Assembly: GCF_036898095.1 (NCBI RefSeq)
Contig: NC_090746.1
Location: 55,127,352-55,191,351, forward strand
Source: Palaemon carinicauda
Taxonomy: Eukaryota; Arthropoda; Malacostraca; Decapoda; Palaemonidae
Length of the DNA stretch: 64,000 nucleotides
Direction: 5' to 3'
The notes beneath the pieces are model-generated. The model was not told the DNA's origin, did no database searches, and was given only the letters and a program-made list of their open reading frames with translations. Shown piece after piece: positions 20,312-33,435 of this stretch. The position numbers and the translations under genes were made by a program. Positions within the stretch are counted from its first letter, which is position 1. Each line of letters begins with the position of its first letter.

Positions 20312-21199
20312 TCGTGGGCTCCAACAGGGAAAAAATACCCTTGTGAGGGAAAGAAATAAGGAAATAGATAAATTACAAGAGAAGTAATAAACAGTTAAAA
20401 TAAAAATATTTTAAGAACAGTAACAAGATTAAAACATCTTTCATATATGAAATTTAAAGAGACTACTTATGACAGCCTATTCAACAAAAAACATTTGATA
20501 CAATTTTGAACTTTTGAAGTTCTACCTATTCAACTACCTGATTAGGAAGATCATTCCATAACTTGGTCACAGCTGGAATAAAATGTCTATAATACTGTGT
20601 TGTATTGAGCCTCTTGATGGACTAGGCCTGACTATTAAAATTAACTGCATACCTAATATTACAAACAGGATGATACTGTCCAGGAAGATCTGAATGCAAA
20701 GGATGGTTAGAATTATGAAAAATCATATATAACATGCATAAAGAATTAATTGAACGATGGTGCAAGAGATAAATGTGTAGATCAGGGATAAGGAATTGAA
20801 TAGAACGTAAGTTCCTCTCTAACAAATTAAAAATAAGATTCAGTAGCTGAGGACCAGATAGGAGAACAATATTAGAAATAAGATAGAATTAAAGAATCAA
20901 AACTTCTTCAGAATAGATTGATCACTGAAAATCTTAAACGACTTTCTCAATAAGCCATTTTTTTTTGTGCAATTGATGAAGACAGACCTAATGTGTTTCT
21001 CAAAAGTAAATTTCCTGTTAAGATTCCCACCTAAAATTTTAAGAGTAATACAGAGTTAAAGAAATATCAATGCTGAGATCCGGATGTTAAGGAGGCTCTG
21101 TCCTCAATCTACTTACAATCATACTTCGAATTTTGTTTGGATTCAACTGCATGGCCTATAATTTGCACCATGCACTAATTCTAGCTAGATCGCTATTAA
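20312..21199 (-). pseudogene. LINE-A (CR1/Jockey-like) copy 2, 3' half
   Basis: The minus strand carries the C-terminal part of a non-LTR reverse transcriptase. From 20825 down it reads LERNLRSIQFLIPDLHIYLL, then HHRSINSLCMLYMIFHNSNH. Further upstream in the element (20900-21120) the KILGG-x-x-N-x-KFTFEKHIRSV region is legible with frame breaks. The region 20312-20460 is the 3' non-coding tail. The copy is interrupted at 21199 by the piggyBac-like block at a TTAA and resumes at 27576. It is dead because of stops and frameshifts. Clade placement between CR1, Jockey and related groups is uncertain. Confidence 0.75.
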
Positions 21200-21234
21200 C
21201 CCTGGATAGGTACGCTCCTCGGACACCCCTTTAA

Positions 21235-24043
21235 CCCTGGATAGGTACGGTCCTCGGACACCCCTTTAAGGGTATACTCGGACGCGAACGACCCCGACGC
21301 CAAAAAAAATTCTTGAAAAATCAGTTCTTGCAGCAACCTCCTTTTTTCTTTTGCCAAAAAAAACTTCAATGAATGCTTAAAACAACTGTAAAGATAAATA
21401 CTACTCATCTGCAGAAAAACTATTTATTATAAATATTTTAAAAAATTAAGTAGAAAAAAAAAAAGACCTGACATAAAAATTCATAAAAAAAAAGTTTATA
21501 CATATATACACAAATCCTTTTAGGAATTGATTCTTGAATGTTTAGGACACATCTTGATGTATTTTGGATGAAGTCAGACCCATGGAGGTGAAGATCTGAA
21601 ATGAGAAAAAAAGGGTAACTTTTTTTGGCCAAAAAAAATTGTCCAAATTTCATGAATTTTTTTGGGTACCCAAATGAAATAGGAAGTGGCTAATTTTTTT
21701 AGGGAATAAACATATGTTATCCTAAAATAGAAATATGTAAAAAAATCTTCATTATTTTGTAAATTACATTTATATCAGGGGCCATATCTAAAGGTAATTT
21801 TTTGAGTACTTGGAAATTTCGTAAAAAAATACATATATTTAATATATAATATGATATTTATGCAGGTAAAAATATATCAAAATATCACAAATTCTATAGG
21901 GAACAAGAATATACATAGATAGGGCAGCTTACGCTTCGGATATGTCCACAAAATGGCCGCCAACCACACTGACTCAGACTCCCTAATCTGCCACTTGAAA
22001 TGTAGGAAGGGTATGTCAATTTCAAGGTGTTATTTACTAATCTAATTATTATTGGATATGCATAAAAATTGTATGGTGGGTTGCTGGATAATTGTCGATT
22101 ATTTTACGACTATAAAATTAAAATTCTGACCCAAAAAATTTTTTTTGAAGGGAAATAAAATCGAAAAAAAAAAATGTAAAACAATATTTTAGCTAAAAAA
22201 AATTGATGATATTCAATCAAAAAAAAAGTAAACAAAATTTTCCGACAAATAAACATCTAGAGGAATCATTACTCTGTGATAGTTCCTTAGTACGTAGTAA
22301 TTTTGAAAGAATTGGGAAAAAACGAAAAAATGGCAATCACCGGAAAATCGAACACATACCTATATATACGCCATATCTGGCTAAAAAAACGATAGGCATG
22401 GGTAGCCAGATCATCTAGAAACACTTTCCAACACTATAAAAATATAAGTTTTGCGACACTACTTGCCAATTCCTTACGGTAACATGACTAAGCAAAAAAA
22501 TGCAAAACAAATAAAAAGGGGCACTCGTGGAAAAATAGCCATTCTAATATACGGCATTTCAGAAAAAAAAAAATTTCAGCCACGTGCTAGGCAAACCATC
22601 AAGGCATATTTTCCGACAAATAAACATATAAATGAAATATTACTCTGTGATAGTTCCTTAGTACGTAGTAATTTTGAAAGAAATGGGAAAAAACGAAAAA
22701 ATGGCAATCACAGGAAAATCGAACACATACTTATATATACGCCATATCTGGCTAAAAAAAAAATAGGCATGGGTAGCCAGATCATCTAGAAACACTTTCC
22801 AACACTATAAAAATATAAGTTTTGCGACACTACTTGCCAATTCCTTACGGTAACATGACTAAGCAAAAAAATGCAAAACAAATAAAAAGGGGCACTCGCG
22901 GAAAAATGCCCAACATTCTAATATACGGCATCTCAGATAAAAAAAAAAGACATGCACGTGTTAGCCCAACCATCAAGGCACACTTTCTAACACATAAACA
23001 TGAAAAAAAAATCAATAATATACGGCAATTCCTTACTACGTAGTAAATTTTTACAAATATTGAAAAAAAAACAGAAATTGGCAACCGCAGTTAAATACCC
23101 AATATACCAATAACTACGTCGTATCTGACAAAAACAAAATCACGCATGGGTAGCCAGATCATCTAGACACACTTTCCAACATTAAAAAAGCAAAAGTTTT
23201 ACGACACTATTTCGCAATATCTTACGGAAAAATGACTTGGCAAAAAAATTAAAAAAAATTAAAAAGGGACACTCGCGGTAAAATGCCCGACATTCTAATA
23301 TACGACATCTCAGATAAAAAAAAAGACATGCACGTGTTAGCCCAACCATCAAGGCACACTTTCTAACACATAAACATGAAAAAAAAATGAATAATATACG
23401 GCAATTCCTTACTACGTAGTAATTTTTACAAATATTGAAAAAAAAACAGAAATTGGTAACCGCAGTTAAATACCCAATATACCAATAACTACGTCGTATC
23501 TGACAAAAACAAAGTCATGCATGGGTAGCCAGATCATCTAGACACACTTTCCAACACTAAACAAGCAAAAGTTTTACGACACTATTTGGCAATATCTTAC
23601 GGAAAAATGACTTGGCAAAAAAATGAAAAAAAATGAAAAAGGGGCACTCGCGGTAAAATGGTCCTCGTGGTGATGAACGACATTTTAACTAAAAAAAAAA
23701 ACATGCACATGGTAGCCAAACAATCCACCAAGACTTTCCACAACTGATAACCTATACAAGTTGCACCATTCTACGACAATTTCATAATAAGTAATAACTT
23801 TGATAATTATGCAAACTACCTCAGAAGGGTAAACTCGGACGCGAACGACCCCGACGCGTCTCAGAAATCGGGGAAGGAGTACAGCTACAGCAATGCACAT
23901 CTGGACACTACTAGAGCGTGTAGGGGAGACACCTCCTGCAGGTCGATCACCCACAAATTCAGTCACAGGGGTGAGTCACGTGAGAAAAACCTGTTTTTTT
24001 TTGACGCTCGGGGTCGCAAACGACCCACCGTACCTATCCAGGG
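21235..24043 (+). mobile_element. piggyBac-like unit 1 (four internal repeats)
   Basis: Consists of a left end with GGACGCGAACGACCCCGACGC, about 900 bp of unique sequence, an array of four 371-377 bp repeats and a right end. The right end contains a second copy of GGACGCGAACGACCCCGACG (about 23838) and an inverted GACGCTCGGGGTCGCAAACG (about 24003). No coding capacity. Confidence 0.7.
22241..23700 (+). repeat. 371-bp tandem array in unit 1
   Basis: The box GGGTAGCCAGATCATCTAGA starts at 22400, 22771, 23148 and 23523 (spacings 371, 377 and 375), and a shorter diverged copy has GGTAGCC at 23711. The first two units form one subtype (CCGACAAATAAACAT start) and the last two another (CTTTCTAACACATAAACATG start). 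Each carries a near-palindromic TACGTAGTA box. Confidence 0.9.
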
Positions 24044-27000
24044 TTAAGGGTATACTCGGACGCGAACGACCCCGACGCCAAAAAAAATTCTTGAAAAATC
24101 AGTTTTTGCAGTAACCTCCTTTTTTCTTTTGCCAAAAAAACTTCAATGAATGCTTAAAACAACTGTAAAGATAAATACTACTCATCTGCAGAAAAACTAT
24201 TTATTACAAATATTTTAAAAAATTAAGTAGAAAAAAAAAGACCTGACATAAAAATTCATAAAAAAAAAGTTTATACATATATACACAAATCCTTTTAGGA
24301 ATTGATTCTTGAATGTTTAGGACACATCTTGGTGTATTTTGGATGAAGTCAGACCCATGGAGGTGAAAATCTGAAATGAGAAAAAAAGGGTAACTTTTTT
24401 TGGCCAAAAAAATTTGTCCAAATTTCATGAATTTTTTTGGGTACCCAAATGAAATAGGAAGTGGCTAATTTTTTTAGGGAATAAACATATGTTATCCTAA
24501 AATAGAAATATGTAAAAAAATCTTCATTATTTTGTAAATTACATTTATATCAGGGGCCATATCTAAAGGTAATTTTTTGAGTACTTAGAAATTTCGTAAA
24601 AAAATACAAATATTTAATATATAATATGATATTTATGCAGGTAAAAATATACCAAAATATCACAAATTCTATAGGGAACAAGAATATATATAGATAGAGC
24701 AGCTTACGCTTCGGATATGTCCACAAAATGGCCGCCAATCACACTGACTCAGACTCCCTAATCTGCCACTTGAAATGTAGGAAGGGTATGTCAATTTCAA
24801 GGTGTTATTTACTAATCTAATTATTATTGGATATGCATAAAAATTGTATGGTGGGTTGCTGGATAATTGTCGATTATTTTACGACTATAAAATTAAAATT
24901 CTGACCTAAAAAAATTTTTTTGAAGGGAAATAAAATCGAAAAAAAAAAAATGTAAAACAATATAATATTTTAGCTAAAAAAATTTGATGATATTCAATCA
25001 AAAAAAAAGTAAACAAAATTTTCCGACAAATAAACATCTAGAGGAATCATTACTCTGTGATAGTTCCTTAGTACGTAGTAATTTTGAAAGAATTGGGAAA
25101 AAACGAAAAAATGGCAATCACCGGAAAATCGAACACATACCTATATATACGCCATATCTGGCTAAAAAAAAGATAGGCATGGGTAGCCAGATCATCTAGA
25201 AACACTTTCCAACACTATAAAAATATAAGTTTTGCGACACTACTTGCCAATTCCTTACGGTAACATGACTAAGCAAAAACATGCAAAACAAATAAAAAGG
25301 GGCACTCGTGGAAAAATGGCCATTCTAATATACAGCATTTCAGAAAAAAAAATTTCAGCCACGTGCTAGGCAAACCATCAAGGCACATTTTCCGACAAAT
25401 AAACATATAAATGAAATATTACTCTGTGATAGTTCCTTAGTACGTAGTAATTTTGAAAGAAATGGGAAAAAACGAAAAAATGGCAATCACAGGAAAATCG
25501 AACACATACTTATATATACGCCATATCTGGCTAAAAAAAAAATAGGCATGGGTAGCCAGATCATCTAGAAACACTTTCCAACACTATAAAAATATAAGTT
25601 TTGCGACACTACTTGCCAATTCCTTACGGTAACATGACTAAGCAAAAAAATGCAAAACAAATAAAAAGGGGCACTCGCGGAAAAATGGCTAACATTCTAA
25701 TATACGGCATTTCAGAAAAAAAAAAATTCAGCCACGTGCTAGGCAAACCATCAAGGCACATTTTCCGACAAATAAACATCTAAATGAATAATTACTCTGT
25801 GATAGTTCCTTAGTACGTAGTAATTTTGAAAGAAATGGGAAAAAAACGAAAAAATGGCAATCACAGGAAAATCGAACACATACCTATATATACGCCATAT
25901 CTGGCTAAAAAAAGAAGATAGGCATGGGTAGCCAGATCATCTAGAAACACTTTCCAACACTATAAAATTATAAGTTTTACGACACTACTTGCCAATTCCT
26001 TACGGTAACATGACTAAGCAAAAAAATGCAAAACAAATAAAAAGGGGCACTCGTGGAAAAATGGCCATTCTAATATACGGCATTTCAGAAAAAAAAAAAT
26101 TTCAGCCACGTGCTAGGCAAACCATCAAGGCACATTTTCCGACAAATAAACATATAAATGAAATATTACTCTGTGATAGTTCCTTAGTACGTAGTAATTT
26201 TGAAAGAAATGGGAAAAAACGAAAAAATGGCAATCACAGGAAAATCGAACACATACTTATATATACGCCATATCTGGCTAAAAAAAAAAATAGGCATGGG
26301 TAGCCAGATCATCTAGAAACACTTTCCAACACTATAAAAATATAAGTTTTGCGACACTACTTGCCAATTCCTTACGGTAACATGACTAAGCAAAAAAATG
26401 CAAAACAAATAAAAAGGGGCACTCGCGGAAAAATGCCCAACATTCTAATATACGGCATCTCAGATAAAAAAAAAAAGACATGCACGTGTTAGCCCAACCA
26501 TCAAGGCACACTTTCTAACACATAAACATGAAAAAAAATCAATAATATATGGCAATTCCTTACTACGTAGTAAATTTTTACAAATATTGAAAAAAAAAAC
26601 AGAAATTGGCAACCGCAGTTAAATACCCAATATACTAATAACTACGTCGTATCTGACAAAAACAAAATCACGCATGGGTAGCCAGATCATCTAGACACAC
26701 TTTCCAACACTAAAAAAGCAAAAGTTTTACGACACTATTTCGCAATATCTTACGGAAAAATGACTTGGCAAAAAAATGAAAAAAAATGAAAAAGGGACAC
26801 TCGCGGTAAAATGCCCGACATTCTAATATACGGCATCTCAGATAAAAAAAAAAGACATGCACGTGTTAGCCCAACCATCAAGGCACACTTTCTAACACAT
26901 AAACATGAAAAAAAAATGAATAATATACGGCAATTCCTTACTACGTAGTAATTTTTACAAATATTGAAAAAAAACAGAAATTGGTAACCGCAGTTAAATA

Positions 27001-27571
27001 CCCAATATACCAATAACTACGTCGTATCTGACAAAAACAAAGTCATGCATGGGTAGCCAGATCATCTAGACACACTTTCCAACACTAAACAAGCAAAAGT
27101 TTTACGACCCTATTTGGCAATATCTTACGGAAAAATGACTTGGCAAAAAAATGAAAAAAAATGAAAAAGGGGCACTCGCGGTAAAATGGTCCTCGTGGTG
27201 ATGAACGACATTTTAACTAAAAAAAAAATCATGCACATGGTAGCCAAACAATCCACCAAGACTTTCCACAACTGATAACCTATACAAGTTGCACCATTCT
27301 ACGACAATTTCATAATACGTAATAACTTTGATAATTATGCAAACTACCTTAGAAGGGTAAACTCGGCCGCGCTCGACCCCGACGCGTCTCAGAAATCGGG
27401 GAAGGAGTACAGCTACAGCAATGCACATCTGGACACTACTAGAGCGTGTAGGGGAGACACCTCCTGCAGGTCGATCACCCACAAATTCAGTCACGGGGGT
27501 GAGTCACGTGAGAAAAACCTGTTTTTTTTTGACGCTCGGGGTCGCAAACGATCCATCGTACCTATCCAGGG
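24044..27571 (+). mobile_element. piggyBac-like unit 2 (six internal repeats)
   Basis: Nearly base-for-base the same as unit 1 in its unique parts, but 750 bp longer because the array has six rather than four repeats. It starts TTAAGGGTATACTCGG, sharing the TTAA with the end of unit 1. Confidence 0.75.
25012..27190 (+). repeat. 371-bp tandem array in unit 2
   Basis: The GGGTAGCCAGATCATCTAGA box starts at 25181, 25550, 25926, 26298, 26676 and 27051. The first four units are of the first subtype and the last two of the second, so the two extra units are first-subtype copies. Confidence 0.9.
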
Positions 27572-27575
27572 TTAA

Positions 27576-27890
27576 GGGATTCAGTTACTCCAGATCTACT
27601 TTCAGGAGAAGCAATTGATGCAAAGAGAGTAGCATTTGTATATGCAACAAGTTTGTTTCAAGTCCAAATCACGTGTCATGTGAATAACGTATGAAAAGTA
27701 ATGGGCCAAGAATACTATCCTGAGGAATATATAGCAATATTAAAAAAGGCCATATACTTTGATACATTAATGTTTGGATTCTCTTACCGACCTCGGGATC
27801 AGTTATGTAGGTCATCTATAAATTAGGTTGGGATGTTAAAACTAATGTGATGAAATATGCAGTACTGATTCAACGATTAGTTAGGAGATA
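27576..27890 (-). pseudogene. LINE-A copy 2, 5' continuing piece
   Basis: Resumes the reverse transcriptase region broken at 21199. The + strand block GCAAAGAGAGTAGCATTTGT corresponds to the YADD-region complement of the family, and AAAAGTAATGGGCCAAGAAT to the segment just upstream of it (the GVPQGSVLGPL box in intact relatives). Similarity fades after about 27760. Confidence 0.65.
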
Positions 27891-28264
27891 TTTTTGTTAA
27901 TTAAAATAATTATAGTCTGAATAAATTTGGGAGGGAATAATATATAAGGTAAACAGTTTAAGTGGCAAAATGAATAAGATATGGAAACCTACCATAGATA
28001 GAGATTTAGGTTTTATATGTTAAATCAGTGCTTATTATAAACATTAAAAAAAGACAGAGAAGCTCTTAGAATCAGATGAAATGCCATAGTTTTTTTTTTT
28101 TGTCTGAAATGTAAATTTAATTGTCTTCAAAAATCCATGCATTCTCAAAAAAATGAGTTCATTTTGGAAGATAATACAGACTGAAAAAATTATGACCAGA
28201 GCTATAGAATTTATACATACATACATACATACATACATACATAAAAGACGTAAGGTTTAAAATT
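27891..28264. other. AT-rich stretch with (CATA)n
   Basis: No gene. A tetranucleotide CATA run lies at 28211-28243. Confidence 0.5.
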
Positions 28265-28680
28265 GTTGCAATAGTAGAAAATAAACTTGGTTGTTAAATT
28301 TACCAATATTTACATTCAATATGTTTGTTTACATGGCATACATAGATGGCTAATGACCGTCAGTGTCAATAGCTGATTCGTCTGATGATGTTTCATACGC
28401 TTTTTAATTAAAAACTGATCGAACTGTGCTCTTCTTTTCTTTAAGGATTACGAAATAGGAGCAACATTATATCAACAATACTCTTTTAATTTTTTATATA
28501 TGAACATAATCGCGATACATTCGTGACATTAAAACAGCTGACATCAAAACCAAAATTAAAACTCTCTAGCCTAATTGCTGTTGTTAGATTGCATCTTGAT
28601 TTGATGACAGAAAAGTAAAAAAAATATTAAATGAAGTAAAGATAACATAAAAAAACAGGGTTATTTTAGACATCTTTCAG
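28265..28680. repeat. dispersed repeat family B, copy 1
   Basis: Aligns by eye with 43866-44265 along its whole length (AAATAAACTT-GTT, TTTACCAATATTTA, TCAAGGATTACG-type, AAACAGCTGACA and TTATTTTAGACAT blocks in the same order). No coding motif was found on either strand, so the family is unclassified. Confidence 0.6.
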
Positions 28681-29085
28681 CAGTAGGTTGTCCTGGCCAC
28701 TAGCCAACCGTTGAGATACTACCACTAAGAGTTGTTGGGTACCTTGACTGGCCAGACAGTATTACATTTGATCCCTCTCTCTTGTTACGGCCCTTTTTCC
28801 ATTGCCTACGCATACACCGAATAGTCTGGCATAATCTTTCTACATTCTGCCCTGTCCTCATACACCTGACAACACTGAGATCACCAAACAATTCTTTGCT
28901 CAAGGGGTTAGTTAACTATTGCCTTGTAATTGTTCAGTGGCTACTTTCCTCTAGGTAAGTGTAGGAGAGAGACTTTTAGCTATGGTAAGCAGCTCTTCTA
29001 GGAGAAGGATATTCCAAAATCAAACCATTGTTCTCTAGTCTTGGGTAGTGCCATAGCTCTGTACCATGGTCTTTCACTGTTTGGC
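28681..29085. other. unique-looking stretch before the minisatellite
   Basis: Moderate-complexity DNA with no frame I can support. It has the look of a dispersed repeat (CAAACCATTGTTCTCTAGTC at about 29020). The minisatellite starts inside its right end. Confidence 0.4.
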
Positions 29086-32000
29086 TAGAGTTCTCTTTCT
29101 TGTCGGCATGAAACTGGTGTCGAATTGTTTCACAAATGTAGAGCTAAAATGTATCCTGAAACTGGTGACGAATTGTTTCATGAATTTAGAGCCAAAATGT
29201 ATCATGATACTGGTGACAAAATGTTTCAAGAATTTTGAGACAAAATGTATCATGGAACTGGTGACGAATTGTTTCACAATTTTAGAACCAAAATATATCA
29301 TGAAACTGGTGATGAATTCTTTCATGAATTTAGAGTCAAAATGTATCATGATACTGGTGACAAAATGTTTCAAGAATTTTGAGCCAAAATGTATCATGGA
29401 ACTGGTGACGAATTGTTTCACGATTATAGAGCCAAAATGTTTCATGAGACTAGTGAAAAATTGTTTCACAAATTTAGGGCCAAAATGTATCATGAAACTG
29501 GTGACGAATTATTTCACAAATTTAGAGCTAAAATGTATCATGAAACTGCTGACGAATTGTTTCAGGAATTTAGAGCCAAAATATATTATGAAATGTTACG
29601 ATTTATTTCACGTATTTAGAGCCAAAATGTATCCTAAACTGGTGACGAATTATTTCATCAATTTAGAGCCAAAATGTATCCTAAACTGGTGACGAATTAT
29701 TTCATCAATTTAGAGCCAAAATGTATCCTAAACTGGTGACGAATTGTTTCACAAATTTAGAGCCAAAATGTATTGTGAAACTGGTGACAAATTTTTTCGC
29801 AAATTTAGAGCCAAAATGTATCATGAAACTGGTGACAAAATGTTTCAAGAATTTTGAGCCAAAATGTATTGTGGAACTGGTGATGAATTGTTTCACGATT
29901 TTAGAGCCAAAATGTATCATGAAACTGGTGAAGAATTCTTTCACAAATTTAGAGCCAAAATGTATCATGAAACTGGTGAAGAATTCTTTCACAAATTTAG
30001 AGCCAAAATGTATCATGAAACTGGTGAAGTATTCTTTCACAATTTAGAGCCAAAATGTATCATGAAACTAGTGAAGAATTCTTTCACAAATTTCGAGCCA
30101 AAATGTATCATGAAACTAGTGAAAAATTGTTTCACAGATTTAGGGCCAAAATGTATCATGAACTGGTGACATTGTTTCACGAATTTAGAGCCAAAATGTA
30201 TCATGAAACTGGTGACGAATTGTTTCAGGAATTTAGAGCCAAAATATATCCTGAAACGTGATGATTTGTTTCACAAATTTAGAGCCAAAATGTATCTGAA
30301 ACTGGTGACGAATTATTTCACCAAATTAGAATCAAAATGTACCATAAACTGATGAGGAATTGTTTCACGAATTTAGAGCCAAAATATGTCATGAAACTGG
30401 TGATGAATTGTTTCACAAATTTAGAGCCAAAATGTATCGTGAAACTGATGACAACTTGTTTCACAAATTTAGAGCCAAAATGTATCATGAAACTGGTGAC
30501 AAAATGTTTCAAGAATTTTGAGCCAAAATGTATGGTGGAACTGGTGATGAATTGTTTCACGATTTTAGAGCCAAAATGTATCATGAAACTGGTGAAGAAT
30601 TCTCTCACAAATTTAGAGCTAAAATGTATCATGAAACTAGTGAAAAATTGTTTCACAGATTTAGGGCCAAAATGTATCATGAAACTGGTGACATTGTTTC
30701 ACGAATTTAGAGCCAAAATGTATCGTGAAACTGGTGACGAATTGTTTCAGGAATTTAGAGCCAAAATATATTAGGAAATGTTACGATTTATTTCACGTAT
30801 TTAGAGCCAAAATGTATCCTAAACTGGTGACGAATTATTTCATCAATTTAGAGCCAAAATGTATCCTAAACTGGTGATGAATTGTTTCACAAATTTAGAG
30901 CCAAAATGTATCGTGAAACTGGTGACAAATTGTTTCGCAAATTTAGAGCCAAAATGTATCATGAAACTGGTGACAAAATGTTTCAAGAATTTTGAGCCAA
31001 AATGTATTGTGGAACTGGTGACGAATAGTTTCACGATTTTAGAGCCAAAATGTATCATGAAACTGGTGAAGAATTCTCTCACAAATTTAGAGCCAAAATG
31101 TATCATGAAACTAGTGAAAAATTGTTTCACAGATTTAGGGCCAAAATGTATCATGAAACTGGTGACATTGTTTCACGAATTTAGAGCCAAAATGTATCAT
31201 GAAACTGGTGACGAATTGTTTCAGGAATTTAGAGCCAAAATATATCCTGAAACGTGATGATTTATTTCACAAATTTAGAGCCAAAATGTATCTGAAACTG
31301 GTGACGAATCATTTCACCAATTTAGAACCAAAATGTACCATAAACTGGTGAAGAATTCTTTCACAAATTTTGAGCCAAAATTTATCATGAAACTGGAGAC
31401 GAATTTTTTCACGAATTTAGAGCCAAAATGTATCATGAATGTGGAGACGAATTGTCTCACGAATTTAGAGCCAAAATGTACCATAAACTGGTGAAGAATT
31501 CTTTCACGAATTTAGAGCCAAAATGTATCATGAAACTGGTGACGAATTGTTTCACAAATTTAGAATCAAAATGTATCATGAAACTGGCGACAAATTGTTT
31601 CACCAATTTAGAGCAAAAATGTATTATGAAACTGATGACGAATTGTTTCACGAATTTTGAGCCAAAATGTATCATGAAACTGGAGACAAATTTTTTCACG
31701 AATTTAAGAGCCAAAATGTATCATGAAACTGGAGACAAATTTTTTCACGAATTTAGAGCCAAAATGTATCATGAAGCTGGTAACAAAATGTTTCACGAAT
31801 TTAGAGCTAAAATGTATCATGAAACTGGTGACAATTTTTTTTTTCACGAATTTAGAGCCAAAATGTATCATGAAACTGGAGATGAAATGTTTCACGAATT
31901 TTGAGCCAAAATGTATCATGAAACTGGAGACAAATTTTTTGACGAATTTAGAGCCAAAGTATATCATGAATGTGGAGACGAATTGTTTCACGAATTTAGA

Positions 32001-33435
32001 GCCAAAATGTATCATTAAAACTGGTAACAAAATGTTTCACGAATTTAGAGCTAAAATGTATCATGAAACTGGTGAAGAATTGTTTCACGAATTTAGAGCC
32101 AAAGTGTATCATGAAACTGGTGACGAATTGTTTCAAGAATTTAGAGCCAAAATGTATCATGAAACTGGTGACGAATTGTTTCACGAATTTAGAGCCAAAG
32201 TGTATCATGAAACTGGTGACGAATTGTTTCACGAATTTAGAGCCAAAATGTATCATGAAACTGGTGAAGAATTGTTTCACGAATTTAGAGCCAAAGTGTA
32301 TCATGAAACTGGTGACGAATTGTTTCACGAATTTAGAGCCAAAATGTATTTGAAACTGGTGACGATTTGTTTCACAAATTTAGAGTCAAAATGTATCATG
32401 AAACTGGTGACGAATAGTTTCACAAATTTAGAGCCAAAATGTATTATAAAACATGATGAATTGGTTCACAAATTTAGAGCCAAAATGTATCATGAAACTG
32501 GTGACAAATAGTTTCACAAATTTGGGGCCAAAATATATCATGAAACTGGTGACGAATTGTTTCAAGAATTTAGAGCCAAAATGTTTCATGAAACTGATCA
32601 AGAATTGTTTTCACGAATTTAGAGCCAAAATGTATTATGAAGCTGGTGACGAATTGTTTCGCAAATTTAGAGCCAAAATATAACATGAAACTGGGGATGA
32701 ATTGGTTCACGAATTTAGAGCTAAAATGTATCATGAAACTGGTGTGAATTGTTTCACAATTTTAGAGCCAAAATGTATCATAAAACTGGTAACATTGTTT
32801 CACAAATTTAGAGTCAAATGTATCTTGAAACTAGTGAGGAATTCTTTCATGAATTTGGGCCAAAATGTATCGTGAAACAGGTGACGAATTGTTTCACAGA
32901 TTTAGAGCCAAAATGTATCATGAAACTGGTGACGAATTGTTTCACAGATTCAGAGCCAAAATGTATCATGAAACTGGTGACATATTTTTTTCACGAATTT
33001 AGAGCCAAAACATATCATGAAACTGGTTACGGTTTGTTTCACGAATTTAGAGCCAAAATGTATCATAAACTGGTGAAGAATTGTTTCATGAATTTAGAGC
33101 CAAAATATATCATGAAACTGGTGACAAATTGTTTCACGAATTTAGAGCCAAAATGTATCATGAAACTGGTGACAAAATATTTCACGAATTTAGAGCCAAA
33201 ATGTATCATGAAACTGGTGACAAATTGTTTCACGAATTTAGGGCCAGAATGTATCATGAAATTGATGAAGAATTGTTTCACAAATTTAGAGCCAAAATGT
33301 ATCATGAAACTGGCGACGAATTGTTTCATGAATTTAGAGCTAAAATATATGAAACTGGTAACGAATTGTTTTACGAATTCAGAGCCAAAATGTATCGGGA
33401 AACTGGTGACGAATTGGTTCACGAATTTAGAACCT
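29086..33435. repeat. 48-bp minisatellite, about 90 copies
   Basis: A 4.35-kb array of a 48-bp unit with landmarks ATGTATCATGAAACTGG, GTTTCACGAATTTAGAGCC and AAA. Forty-eight is a multiple of three and the consensus has no stop in two forward frames (MYHETGDELFHEFRAK; a CIMKLVTNCFTNLEPK-type reading) nor in one reverse frame (MIHFGSKFVKQFVTSF-type). Long open frames therefore arise passively on both strands, but single-base indels keep breaking them. Variants such as GACAAAATGTTTCAAGAATT recur at about 29215, 29842, 30505 and 30975, showing higher-order blocks. I do not call a protein. Confidence 0.9.

Larger units (their letters stand above)
21200..27571. mobile_element. piggyBac-like TTAA composite of two head-to-tail units
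   Basis: Outer ends are CCCTGGATAGGTACG and its complement CGTACCTATCCAGGG. They are flanked by TTAA at 21196-21199 and 27572-27575, which together interrupt one LINE copy. TTAA duplication with CCC-starting inverted ends is the piggyBac signature. Inside are an end stub (21200-21230), a nearly complete unit (21235-24043) and a second unit starting after TTAA at 24048 that lacks the first 31 bp. No transposase frame exists, so mobility would depend on an enzyme supplied elsewhere. Subterminal blocks containing GACCCCGA next to an A-tract are also inverted between the ends. Confidence 0.7.

Noticed and set aside
22241..27190. CRISPR-like appearance of regularly spaced repeats
   Set aside because: Units are 371 bp and directly adjacent without unique spacers, in a eukaryotic transposon setting; no cas-type genes.
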